Assembly: GCF_003574085.1 (NCBI RefSeq)
Contig: NZ_QWKZ01000020.1
Span: forward strand, 1 to 34,733
Origin: Meiothermus luteus
GTDB lineage: Bacteria; Deinococcota; Deinococci; Deinococcales; Thermaceae
DNA length: 34,733 nt
Reading direction: 5' to 3'
Made by a program: the position numbers and the translations under genes. The notes under the pieces were generated by a model, which was not told the origin of the DNA, made no database searches, and saw nothing but the letters and a program-made list of their open reading frames with translations. Shown piece by piece: positions 16,681 to 23,419 of the stretch. Each line of letters begins with the position of its first letter. Position 1 is the first letter of the stretch.

Positions 16681-17730
16681 TTACCCCTCCCTTCCAGAAA
16701 CCCCGGCCTCGGCAAAGGTGGCCATCCCTGAGATCACTTCCGCCGCGGCCCGAAGCACAGGAAAGCTCAACACCGCCCCGGTGCCCTCGCCCAGCCGCAT
16801 GTCCAGCTCAAGAATCGGCCTGAGCCCCAGCGCCTCGAGCTGCCTGGCGTGCCCTGGTTCCACCGAGCGGTGCCCAGCGAAGAGGTAGTCGCGCACCTCG
16901 GGGACCATCCGAACCGCCAGCAAGGCCCCCGCCGTCACCGGAAAGCCATCGGCAACCACCGGCAGCCCAGCCTCCGCACCCGCCAGGAAGACCCCGGCAG
17001 CCGCCGCAATCTCCAGCCCCCCCAGTTCAGCCAGCAGCGCCAGTGGCTCAGCCCGCGAAAATCCCCCTAAACGGCTCTCAGCCCGGGCCAAAGCGGCACG
17101 GACGGCCCCCAGCTTCCGCGCGTACCCTGCCTCGTCCACCCCCGTGCCCCGCCCGGTTACCGCCTCGGCGGGAAGCCCCAGCAGGGCCGCGCTCAACGCC
17201 GCCGCTGCGGTGGTGTTGCCGATGCCCATGTCTCCCGCTGCCAGCAGGGTGGCCCCTTCCCGGATGGCCTCCCGGGCCATCTCCATGCCCGCTTGAAGGG
17301 CAGCCTCAGCCTCAGCAAGGGTCATGGCCGGTTCCCGGGCGATGTTGCCGCTGCCCGGGCGCACCTTCCGATCAACCACCCCAGGGGCTTCCACCGCAGA
17401 AGCCACCCCCACGTCCAAGACCCGCACCACCGCCCCGCAGGCTCGAGCCACCTGGTTGATGGCCGCCCCACCCCGGACAAAGTTCCACACCATCTGGGCG
17501 GTCACCTCCGCAGGGTAGGCCGAAACCCCCTCGGCCACCACCCCGTGGTCGGCCACGCAGACCACCACCGCCCCTGGCCCAAGCCTGGGCTTGAGGGTTT
17601 GAGCAATGGCTGCAAGACGCACCCCCAGCTCCTCCAAAAAGCCAAGCGAGCCCGCGGGTTTGGTAAGCTGGTCGTGATAAGCCCTGGCTCGCTCCAGCCA
17701 CTCCTTGGATACGGGTTTGACCTCCACCAT
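16681..17730 (-). CDS. cobT: Nicotinate-nucleotide:dimethylbenzimidazole phosphoribosyltransferase
   Basis: CobT makes alpha-ribazole phosphate from dimethylbenzimidazole and nicotinate mononucleotide, supplying the lower ligand. The 349-residue protein has the N-terminal KPAGSLGFLEEL segment near residues 24-35, ADHGVVAEGVSAYP near 62-75, and the C-terminal LGEGTGAV near 317-324 containing the catalytic Glu. Length fits the family (about 350). I chose ATG 17730 over the GTG at 17742 because GAGGAG lies five bases before it. The ribosome site overlaps the cobU stop codon, so the two are coupled. Confidence 0.95.
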   Translation of the reverse strand: MVEVKPVSKEWLERARAYHDQLTKPAGSLGFLEELGVRLAAIAQTLKPRLGPGAVVVCVADHGVVAEGVSAYPAEVTAQMVWNFVRGGAAINQVARACGAVVRVLDVGVASAVEAPGVVDRKVRPGSGNIAREPAMTLAEAEAALQAGMEMAREAIREGATLLAAGDMGIGNTTAAAALSAALLGLPAEAVTGRGTGVDEAGYARKLGAVRAALARAESRLGGFSRAEPLALLAELGGLEIAAAAGVFLAGAEAGLPVVADGFPVTAGALLAVRMVPEVRDYLFAGHRSVEPGHARQLEALGLRPILELDMRLGEGTGAVLSFPVLRAAAEVISGMATFAEAGVSGREG

Positions 17731-17738
17731 AGCGCTCC

Positions 17739-18239
17739 TCACTTCAAGCGAAGGGAAAGACCCGCCACCAGCAGGTAAACCTCCTGGGCTTCCTGGGCCA
17801 GGCGCTGGTTGGCTGCTCCCAGAAGGTCGCGGTAGCGGCGGCCCAGGGGGTTTTCTGGCACCAGGCCCATTCCTACCTCGTTGCTCACCGCAATCAGGGT
17901 CTTCCCGCTGCGTCCCGCAACCTCCAAAAGCCGCTCCACCTCCCCCTCCACCGCACGCCCAGCCAGAAGAAGGTTGGACACCCAGAGGGTGAGGCAGTCC
18001 AACAGCACCACCCCATGCCGGGCCTGCCCCAAGGCCTGGGGCACCTCAAGAGGCGCCTCTAGGGTCTCCCAACCGGGAGGGCGCTCCTGTTGGTGCCGGC
18101 GAATGCGCTCCTTCATCTCCTCATCCAGGGGCTCCGCAGTGGCGATGAAGCTCACCCTATCCCCCCCCAGCCGATGGGCTAAGGACTGGGCGAACCGGCT
18201 CTTGCCGGCCCGCGCTCCACCCACCACCAACACCAACAC
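17739..18239 (-). CDS. cobU: Adenosylcobinamide kinase / cobinamide-phosphate guanylyltransferase
   Basis: CobU phosphorylates adenosylcobinamide and then attaches GMP, activating it for CobS. The 166-residue protein has the P-loop GGARAGKS at residues 7-14, the guanylylated histidine in RRHQQERP at H49, and the conserved VSNEVGMGLVPENPLGRRYRD segment running from about residue 121. The GTG start at 18239 shares one base with the cobC stop (TAGTG) and follows GAGGGGGG; the longer upstream reading has no family resemblance. Slightly short for the family (about 170-185) but complete. Confidence 0.95.
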   Translation of the reverse strand: MLVLVVGGARAGKSRFAQSLAHRLGGDRVSFIATAEPLDEEMKERIRRHQQERPPGWETLEAPLEVPQALGQARHGVVLLDCLTLWVSNLLLAGRAVEGEVERLLEVAGRSGKTLIAVSNEVGMGLVPENPLGRRYRDLLGAANQRLAQEAQEVYLLVAGLSLRLK

Positions 18240-18772
18240 TAGCCCCCCCTCACAAAAAGCAGCCTTTGTGCCCCCCAGTCCAGGCCCACCACCGCACAAG
18301 GCGGCAAAAAGCCTTCCTGCCCCAGCTCCCGCAGCACCAACCGCAGCACCCCCCCATGGGTGAAGACCAACACCCGGCCCTCGGGCAGGGCCGAGAGGGC
18401 CGCGTACACCCGGGTGCGAAATTCCGCCACCGACTCCCCTCCAGGGGCCCGAAAGCCGTCAAAGCGCAGCAAGGCCTGCTTGTGTTCCTCGGGAAGCTCT
18501 GTCCAGGCAAGGCCCTCCAGCCGACCAAAATCAATCTCCCGCAAGCCCCAAAGCCTCTCCTCGGGCTCACCGTAGGCCAGGCGTGCGGTCTCCACCGCCC
18601 GCCGCAGGTCGGAGGCCACCACCCGGCTAAAGCGCTCCTGCCGCAGCCATTCCCCAAGCTGCCGGGCCTGTGCCTGGCCTACAGGCGAGAGCGGCAGATC
18701 GGTCCACCCAGCAAGCCGCCCCTGGGCGTTCCAGGGAGTCTGCCCGTGGCGCACCAACCAAACCTCCTTCAC
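18239..18772 (-). CDS. cobC: Histidine phosphatase, probable alpha-ribazole phosphatase
   Basis: The 177-residue protein is a phosphoglycerate-mutase-type histidine phosphatase: LVRHGQTPWN at residues 6-15 with the phospho-accepting His in RHG, and the second catalytic His in FTHGGVLR near residue 138. In Salmonella the equivalent CobC dephosphorylates alpha-ribazole phosphate or cobalamin phosphate. The family is broad, so the substrate call rests on its place between cobU and the riboswitch-controlled upstream genes. Its GTG overlaps the preceding TGA by two bases (GTGA) and its TAG overlaps the cobU GTG. Confidence 0.88.
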   Translation of the reverse strand: MKEVWLVRHGQTPWNAQGRLAGWTDLPLSPVGQAQARQLGEWLRQERFSRVVASDLRRAVETARLAYGEPEERLWGLREIDFGRLEGLAWTELPEEHKQALLRFDGFRAPGGESVAEFRTRVYAALSALPEGRVLVFTHGGVLRLVLRELGQEGFLPPCAVVGLDWGAQRLLFVRGG

Positions 18773-19104
18773 GGCTCCACCCAGGCGTAAAAGGGGGTTT
18801 CCACAAACTCCGGTGGCCCCGCCAGGTAAACCCGCAGTCCTGTAAGGCGCAGGGTGTTCCCCTCCTGCTCAAAGTTGAGGGGGTCTTCGGGTAGGGTGTA
18901 AAGGAGGGTTTCGCCCGGAGGCAGCCCGGCGCGCATTAGATGGGCATGCCCCGACCCGCGCCCCGTCCGCAAACAGCCGGGCCGGGCTGCCCGCATCACC
19001 GCCACGTAGCGGGCCAACCGGGGCCCGTCCTGGGTCACCAGCCGCCGCACCTCGCCCAGGTCAAGCACCAGCAGGCTAGGGGTTACCTTCAAGCTGGCCT
19101 GCAT
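18769..19104 (-). CDS. Unknown protein in the cobalamin operon
   Basis: I do not recognise this 111-residue protein. It has no signal peptide or membrane helix. It has two visible parts: a helix-rich start (SLLVLDLGEVRRLVTQDG, ARYVAVMRAARP) and a beta-rich end (GETLLYTLPEDPLNFEQEG, LRLTGLRVYLAG). The ATG directly abuts the TAG of the ABC ATPase and its TGA overlaps the cobC GTG, so it is firmly inside the riboswitch-controlled operon. It may be a small cobalamin-related accessory protein; nothing in the sequence shows a specific reaction. Confidence 0.7.
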   Translation of the reverse strand: MQASLKVTPSLLVLDLGEVRRLVTQDGPRLARYVAVMRAARPGCLRTGRGSGHAHLMRAGLPPGETLLYTLPEDPLNFEQEGNTLRLTGLRVYLAGPPEFVETPFYAWVEP

Positions 19105-19875
19105 CTACCCTCCTATGAGCACCACCGGCCGCCCTTCCACATGGCGAACCCGAACATAGAGGCCGTAAACCCTTTGCAACAAACCCTGGCTTAAAACCTC
19201 GGTGGGGCTTCCCAAGGCCAACACCTGCCCCTCGGCCATAAAGGCCACCCGGTCGGCCTGTTGGGCCAGATTGGGGTCGTGCAACACGGTCAGAATGCCC
19301 ACCCCGGCCTCCCGCAAACCCGCCAGAAGACACAGGAACTCGGCCTGGTGGTGCAAGTCAAGGTGGTTGGTGGGCTCGTCTAGGAGCAAGAAGTGGGGCC
19401 GGGCCGCCAGGGCTCGAGCCAGCAAAACCCGCTGCCGCTCACCCCCCGAAAGGGTGGGCAACAGCCGGTCGCGGAACTCCCCCACCCCGGTCTGCTCCAT
19501 CGCCCAGAGCACCGCCTCGGCATCGGCCAGGCCAGGCCGCCCCAGCAAGCCCAGGTGCGGGGTACGGCCCAGGTAGACCACCTCCTCCACCGTGAGGTCT
19601 TCGGGATACTGGCCCATCTGGGGAAGAAAGGCAATCCGCTGCCCCCGTTCCCAGCTTCTGTAGTCCAAAAGCCGCCTGCCCTCGAGCCACACCGCCCCCC
19701 CCTGGGGCCGGAGCAACCCTGCCATAAGGCGCAGCAGGGTGCTCTTGCCCGCTCCGTTGGGACCCAATAAGGCCAGCCACTCCCCCCGTCGTAAACCGAG
19801 GCTCACGTCCCGCACCACGGGCCTTCCCCGGTAACCGTAGCGCACCTGCTGGGCCAGCAACTCCAAACCGTTCAC
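19105..19875 (-). CDS. btuD: ABC transporter ATPase of the BtuD/FecE type
   Basis: This 256-residue protein powers import of a metal chelate; the riboswitch points to a corrinoid. It has Walker [10 protein letters not shown] near residues 38-46, the signature LSGGERQRV near 138, Walker [13 protein letters not shown] near 158-169 and a switch His in [10 protein letters not shown] chose the GTG at 19875 because GGGGAGGG precedes it; the longer open frame runs into the riboswitch terminator. No BtuC permease or BtuF binding protein is in the window, so its partners must be encoded elsewhere. First gene of the cobalamin operon. Iron-siderophore transport is an alternative, but the B12 control argues against it. 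Confidence 0.88.
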   Translation of the reverse strand: MNGLELLAQQVRYGYRGRPVVRDVSLGLRRGEWLALLGPNGAGKSTLLRLMAGLLRPQGGAVWLEGRRLLDYRSWERGQRIAFLPQMGQYPEDLTVEEVVYLGRTPHLGLLGRPGLADAEAVLWAMEQTGVGEFRDRLLPTLSGGERQRVLLARALAARPHFLLLDEPTNHLDLHHQAEFLCLLAGLREAGVGILTVLHDPNLAQQADRVAFMAEGQVLALGSPTEVLSQGLLQRVYGLYVRVRHVEGRPVVLIGG

Positions 19876-19886
19876 ACCCTCCCCAC

Positions 19887-19923
19887 AAAAAAGCGTCCCT
19901 GGGGCCCAAGGACGAAACGCTTT
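19887..19923 (-). terminator. Riboswitch terminator hairpin before btuD
   Basis: On the minus strand an eight-pair stem GTCCTTGG/CCAGGGAC closes a GCC loop. An AAAGC/GCTTT extension (with a bulge) lies below it, and a run of six T follows at 19892-19887. It lies between the B12 aptamer and the btuD ribosome site, which starts only a few bases later. This is the expected position of an OFF-switch terminator. Confidence 0.8.
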
Positions 19924-19977
19924 CCCCAAATGCCCCCTTCCTGCGAGAGGTGCCTTCCAAACCGGGGTACGGAAGGC

Positions 19978-20090
19978 GTCTGGGCAGGTATTCGGGCTTC
20001 GGCTCTGGCCGTCACCGCTGCGCGACAGCGCCGGACTTGCACCGGACTTCCCCACTTTAAGCCGGGGCTACACGCCCAAGCACCCAGACC
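19978..20090 (-). promoter_or_regulatory. Cobalamin riboswitch (compact form)
   Basis: Read on the minus strand, the segment has the B12 box AAGCCCGAATACCTGCC (19999-19983), matching the family consensus closely. It also has the GGTGCAAGTCCGGCGCTG core and CGCGCAGCGGTGA. The ends GTCTGGG (20089-20083) and CCCAGAC (19984-19978) form the closing P1 stem. The aptamer is only about 113 bases, shorter than classical class I, because the peripheral stems between the core and the B12 box are nearly absent. A GCCTTCC/GGAAGGC hairpin (19977-19971 with 19958-19952) follows directly and may be the kissing-loop regulatory stem. It should switch off btuD-cobS when cobalamin is plentiful. Confidence 0.92.
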
Positions 20091-20127
20091 TTTAGCAGCT
20101 TGTGGGGCCCCTAGGGGGCCTAGGCAC

Positions 20128-20157
20128 ACCCTACACCCGCCAGCCCCTCCCCTTCAA
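20128..20157 (-). promoter_or_regulatory. Possible promoter of the cobalamin operon
   Basis: On the minus strand TTGAAG (20157-20152) and TAGGGT (20133-20128) are 18 bases apart. The start point would fall near 20120, about 30 bases before the riboswitch. Matches to consensus are moderate. Confidence 0.35.
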
Positions 20158-20160
20158 GCC

Positions 20161-21390
20161 CTACCAGCTCGGCCAGGCCGGGGCCGGCCTCAGACCCAGG
20201 CCCACCAGGTAGTCCCTAAACTCGGTGTAGTGGGTCACGCTTACCGGCTGGTGGCCGTGGGCCAGGATGCTTTGGTTGCGCTGCCTCACAAAGTTGCCCA
20301 GCTTGCCGTTATTGGTGTACTCGGCGTAAAGGCGCTGGGCCAGGGTGTTGCTGCACCCCAGCGCCCCATCAAAGCCCATCGCCACATTCAGGGCCTCGCG
20401 CAGGCCCACCGCCTCACGGTATCGCTTGGCCCAGGGGCGGTGCTTCTCGTACTCGCCGACAAAGGTTGTCTCGTCGTATAGCAAAACCCCGGTGCGCTCG
20501 AGGATATCCGCCTCCACCGCCATCTCGATGGCCCGGTAGAGCCTTGCCAGCGCGTCGTCGTAGCGCCCCCGTGCGGCCCGCCGTTCGGCATTGGCCAGCA
20601 GGTCGGCCAGAAGGGCAAAGGTGGGTTTGTTCTCCTTGTCCAGAATAGCCCTGAGCCGCGTTTTGGCGTCCTTGAGACCCTCCAGCACCCGCACCTTGGC
20701 CCCGTGCCCCCAGGCTTCGGCAATGGTCAGGGCGGGCTCGAGGTGCGCCTCCAGCTTCTGCCAGGCTGCTTTGTGGTGAAACAAATCCCAGTCCAGCATG
20801 GCCTCCGACACCCCTTTCAGGTGGGTATAAAAGCGCTGCTCCGATGGCGTGAGGGGTCGGGCCAACAGCTCGCTCAAAAAGTCCCGCGCGGCCCTAAAGT
20901 CGGCCCCATTCCAGGCCCGCCGGAACCCCTCCCACTCCCGCAGGCCATAGCGGTAGGTGGGGTCCTCTAGTAAGCGCATGCGTTCGCTGCCGCTTACCAC
21001 CCTCCCCTGGGCGTCGCGCTTTGTCCCGCCCACATAGCTAAAGGTGATGCCCTTCCCGCTCAAGGCCAGGACGAGCCCCGCCACCATGGTTTTGGTTCCG
21101 CCGGAAATGTCTACCAGAACCGGTCTCCCGTCCCACTCTAGGGCCTTTTGCAGGGCCTCCATCCCCTTTCGGTAGGCCTCACCTAGGTCTTCGTGGTCGT
21201 CTAGGAGCAAGGTGTGATGCCTGAACTGGTCGCCGTAGCGCTTGAGCAGCTCGCCCGCCACCGGGTAGCTCCACTGGCTGGCCACAAACACCACCCCTCC
21301 CAGCGGGGCGTGCTCGGTTAGGGAGAACTCGAGCGGCTCAATGGTCTGACCCACGGTCAGAATCAACACTTTATGGGTTTGAAGGTTCAT
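20161..21390 (-). CDS. CARF-HEPN CRISPR-associated RNase (Csm6/Csx1-like, TIGR02710-type)
   Basis: Proteins of this type sense cyclic oligoadenylate made by type III CRISPR complexes and then cut RNA. The 409-residue protein has an N-terminal Rossmann-like CARF domain: KVLILTVGQTIEPLEFSL at residues 7-24, LVDISGGTKTMVAGLVLAL at 92-110 with the GGTKTM ligand loop. A helical middle follows, then a C-terminal HEPN domain whose catalytic motif is R371-X6-H378 (RNQSILAH). ATG 21390 is chosen because the longer frame runs through CRISPR repeat; a TATATC box lies about seven bases before the ATG, so it may be leaderless. It lies 86 bases downstream of the array in the array's likely direction. No cas10, csm/cmr or cas1/2 is in the window. 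Confidence 0.85.
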   Translation of the reverse strand: MNLQTHKVLILTVGQTIEPLEFSLTEHAPLGGVVFVASQWSYPVAGELLKRYGDQFRHHTLLLDDHEDLGEAYRKGMEALQKALEWDGRPVLVDISGGTKTMVAGLVLALSGKGITFSYVGGTKRDAQGRVVSGSERMRLLEDPTYRYGLREWEGFRRAWNGADFRAARDFLSELLARPLTPSEQRFYTHLKGVSEAMLDWDLFHHKAAWQKLEAHLEPALTIAEAWGHGAKVRVLEGLKDAKTRLRAILDKENKPTFALLADLLANAERRAARGRYDDALARLYRAIEMAVEADILERTGVLLYDETTFVGEYEKHRPWAKRYREAVGLREALNVAMGFDGALGCSNTLAQRLYAEYTNNGKLGNFVRQRNQSILAHGHQPVSVTHYTEFRDYLVGLGLRPAPAWPSW

Positions 21391-21476
21391 GCACCAGATA
21401 TACCAAAAGCCAGCCTCACAAACCCCAAAAAACAACCCTGTCCTGTACGCTCTGTCAGCGAACAGTCCGCCACCAA

Positions 21477-21662
21477 GTTGCAATCCCCTTTCGGGGCTTT
21501 GGTTTTGCGACCCTTCTCCTAGAAACAATACTAGGACCGCCGTTATTATTCAGTTGCAATCCCCTTTCGGGGCTTTGGTTTTGCGACACGGAGATTCGTC
21601 TATTCCCAACGCAAAGTGCTTAGACGGGTTGCAATCCCCTTTCGGGGCTTTGGTTTTGCGAC
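21477..21662 (-). CRISPR. Short CRISPR array: three repeats, two spacers
   Basis: Three identical 35-base repeats lie at 21477-21511, 21553-21587 and 21628-21662, separated by spacers of 41 and 40 bases with unrelated sequence. On the plus strand each repeat begins GTTGCAATCCCC and ends GGTTTTGCGAC, with a CCCC-TTTC-GGGG hairpin inside. On the minus strand the repeat ends GGATTGCAAC, like the 8-base 5' handle of crRNAs in Thermus-type arrays, so minus-strand transcription from a leader at its right is likely. All three repeats are perfect, so the trailer end shows no decay. Repeat limits could differ by a base. I do not recognise the spacers. Confidence 0.95.
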
Positions 21663-21726
21663 AGCATACCCCGTTAATCGCCGTCCTGCAAGGGACTCTC
21701 TGAAAGGGTATTTATGAGAAAACCAG

Positions 21727-21753
21727 GTTATCCACAAGAGGGCTGTGGATAAC
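21727..21753. repeat. Perfect inverted pair of DnaA boxes
   Basis: TTATCCACA (21728-21736), the exact consensus DnaA box, is followed after seven bases by its exact complement TGTGGATAA (21744-21752). The flanking G and C extend the arms to 10 bp. It lies 65 bases from the last CRISPR repeat. DnaA binding is inferred from sequence identity with the consensus; the same DNA could also form a hairpin. Confidence 0.75.
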
Positions 21754-21883
21754 TGGGGCAAAAATTGCCGTTTGTGCGATGAATGCTTACAAACCCACAC
21801 TTTTGGATTTTTTGTGGCGTGGGTTTGCCTTTTATACGGTAAATCCGAGCTTTCAAGGTTCGCCGTCGGAAGGCCTGACGAGG

Positions 21884-21914
21884 CCATTATAGCATTTTGC
21901 GCAAAACATAATGG
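21884..21914. repeat. Imperfect 31-bp palindrome
   Basis: CCATTAT (21884-21890) and ATAATGG (21908-21914) flank the perfect 12-bp palindrome TTTTGCGCAAAA (21895-21906). Together they form 13 paired positions with a small asymmetric bulge. It looks like a binding site for a dimeric protein. No known operator is recognised. Confidence 0.6.
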
Positions 21915-22064
21915 TTCACTTTGCAAAAGCGCTTCCACAACCTTCCGCACGAGCAAAAAGCCCGCTCCTCGGGAAAAGAGGGGCCGTTTGCGACGGGGTT
22001 TTTGAGCCCTTAGAGTCCCGTAACGCCCACTGGTAACGGTGGGCCAAAAGGAACGGCAGCGGTC

Positions 22065-22093
22065 TTGACAACCCCTCCAAGCCCGACTAACCT
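22065..22093 (+). promoter_or_regulatory. Promoter of tRNA-Leu
   Basis: A perfect TTGACA (22065-22070) is followed after 17 bases by TAACCT (22088-22093), giving a start near 22100, a few bases before the mature tRNA. Confidence 0.6.
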
Positions 22094-22104
22094 TATGCTT
22101 GCCT

Positions 22105-22191
22105 GCCGGGATGGTGGAATTGGTAGACACGCCATCTTGAGGGGGTGGTGCCCGCAAGGGCGTGCGGGTTCAAGTCCCGCTCCCGGCACCA
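22105..22191 (+). tRNA. tRNA-Leu (anticodon GAG)
   Basis: The acceptor stem GCCGGGA (22105-22111) pairs with TCCCGGC (22181-22187), followed by encoded ACCA. The D arm TGGTGGAATTGGTAGACAC is standard. The anticodon stem CCATC/GGTGG encloses TTGAGGG with anticodon GAG, reading CUC and CUU. A long variable arm with CCC-GCAA-GGG marks it as class II leucine tRNA, and the T arm is GCGGG-TTCAAGT-CCCGC. Leu CTC codons are frequent in this window. A weak CCCCA/TGGGG hairpin follows before rtcB. Confidence 0.95.
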
Positions 22192-22243
22192 GGTTCGTAA
22201 GGGTCAAAGCCCCCAGCTAAAGGTTGGGGTCTTATCTATTTGC

Positions 22244-23419
22244 ATGAGAACCCACATCTTTGGCCAACACGACGAAAAGACCCTGGCCCAGTTTTACCAG
22301 GTGGCCCAGCGAGCGGTGCGGGCAGCCCTGATGGCCGACGGCCACTTGGGCTACGTGATGCCCATCGGGGGTGTGGCGGCGTACCGGAGCCAGGTAAGCG
22401 TGGTGGGCGTGGGCTTCGACATTGCCTGCGGCAACGCAGCCATACGCACCAACCTGCGCCTGGAAAAGATTGAGGGCCGCCTGGAAGAGTTAGCCGACGA
22501 GATCGCCGCGACCATCTCCTTCGGTCTGGGCCGCAGCAATCGGGCCAACGACGCCCCTACCGACCACCCTCTCTTTGAGGACGAGGCCTGGGAGGCCATT
22601 CCCAAAGCTCACCGGGAAGCGCTGCGGGAGAAGGCCCGGGCCCAGCTTGGCACGGTAGGCGGAGGCAACCACTATGTGGATGTTTTCGCCGACGAAAAGG
22701 AGCGCATCTGGATAGGGGTCCACTTTGGTAGCCGGGGCCTAGGGCACACCATCGCCAGCGGGTTCATGGCCCTGGCCCAGAACCGCTCGTGGGGCGAGCG
22801 GGTGCCAGAATCGGAGGCCCTGCTGGACTTGAAGAGCCCCCTAGGGCAGGCCTACTGGGCGGCCATGGGCCTGGCTGGGCGCTACGCCTACGCGGGGCGG
22901 GAATGGGTGGCCCGCAAGGTGGTGGCCCTTCTGGGGGCGCGGGAGGAGGAACTGGTCCACAACCACCACAACTTCGCCTGGAAAGAGGTGCACGACGGAG
23001 AGGAGCTGGTGGTGGTCCGCAAAGGGGCCACACCGGCCTTTCCCGGACAAAAGGGTTTTGTAGGGGGAAGCATGGGCGACGACGCGGTGATTCTCCAAGG
23101 CAGCACCCTGGCCTCCGCCCAACCCCTGCAAAAGGCCGCCCTCTTCAGCACTGTTCACGGAGCAGGGCGGGTAATGAGCCGTCGCCAAGCCCTAGGCAAG
23201 CGGCGCGGAAGCGGGGTGAACCCAGAGGCGATGCGGAGCTGGCTCAAACGCAAGGGGGTGGTTCTGCGGGGCGGAGACCTAGACGAAGCCCCCCAGGTCT
23301 ACCGCCGACTTTCGGATGTGCTGAAGGCCCAGGGGCCCACCATAGAGGTGCTGCACGTGTTGCGGCCGCTGGTGGTGGTGATGGCCGGGGCAGGAGAATT
23401 TGACCCCTACAAAGACTGA
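22244..23419 (+). CDS. rtcB: RtcB-family RNA ligase
   Basis: RtcB joins RNA 2',3'-cyclic phosphate (or 3'-phosphate) ends to 5'-OH ends using GTP and Mn2+. The 391-residue protein has the metal-binding Cys in FDIACGNAA (C62), H143 in [10 protein letters not shown]160 and H168 in [10 protein letters not shown], the VHNHHN cluster at 239-243, and the nucleophilic His of HGAGRVMSR at H305. All key residues are therefore present. ATG 22244 is chosen because the earlier frame reads through the tRNA; a weak AT-rich box precedes it and no clear ribosome site is seen. It begins 52 bases after tRNA-Leu. No archease or RtcA is nearby. Its end overlaps the convergent ABC ATPase gene by 13 bases. Confidence 0.93.
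   Translation: MRTHIFGQHDEKTLAQFYQVAQRAVRAALMADGHLGYVMPIGGVAAYRSQVSVVGVGFDIACGNAAIRTNLRLEKIEGRLEELADEIAATISFGLGRSNRANDAPTDHPLFEDEAWEAIPKAHREALREKARAQLGTVGGGNHYVDVFADEKERIWIGVHFGSRGLGHTIASGFMALAQNRSWGERVPESEALLDLKSPLGQAYWAAMGLAGRYAYAGREWVARKVVALLGAREEELVHNHHNFAWKEVHDGEELVVVRKGATPAFPGQKGFVGGSMGDDAVILQGSTLASAQPLQKAALFSTVHGAGRVMSRRQALGKRRGSGVNPEAMRSWLKRKGVVLRGGDLDEAPQVYRRLSDVLKAQGPTIEVLHVLRPLVVVMAGAGEFDPYKD

Larger units (their letters stand above)
21663..22064. other. Gene-free AT-rich island, probable CRISPR leader side
   Basis: This 400-base stretch holds no convincing gene: the open frames across it are antisense to the tRNA or run into repeats and lack family resemblance. Its AT content is visibly higher than elsewhere in the window. 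It holds the DnaA-box pair (21727-21753), the 21884-21914 palindrome, and a minus-strand TATAAA (21836-21831) that could start transcription of the array. I see nothing else definable. Confidence 0.6.

Noticed and set aside
19952-19977. The GCCTTCC/GGAAGGC hairpin as the riboswitch terminator
   Set aside because: It lacks a T run; the hairpin at 19887-19923 with six T is the better terminator.
21745-22005. 86-aa open frame on the plus strand in the AT-rich island
   Set aside because: No family resemblance, no clear ribosome site, starts inside the inverted DnaA boxes and covers palindromes; better explained as non-coding.
21663-22064. A chromosomal origin of replication
   Set aside because: Only two DnaA boxes, no dnaA, dnaN or further box cluster in view; too little for oriC.
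21600-22157. 185-aa open frame on the minus strand
   Set aside because: It is antisense to tRNA-Leu and runs through a CRISPR repeat, so it cannot be a real protein gene.
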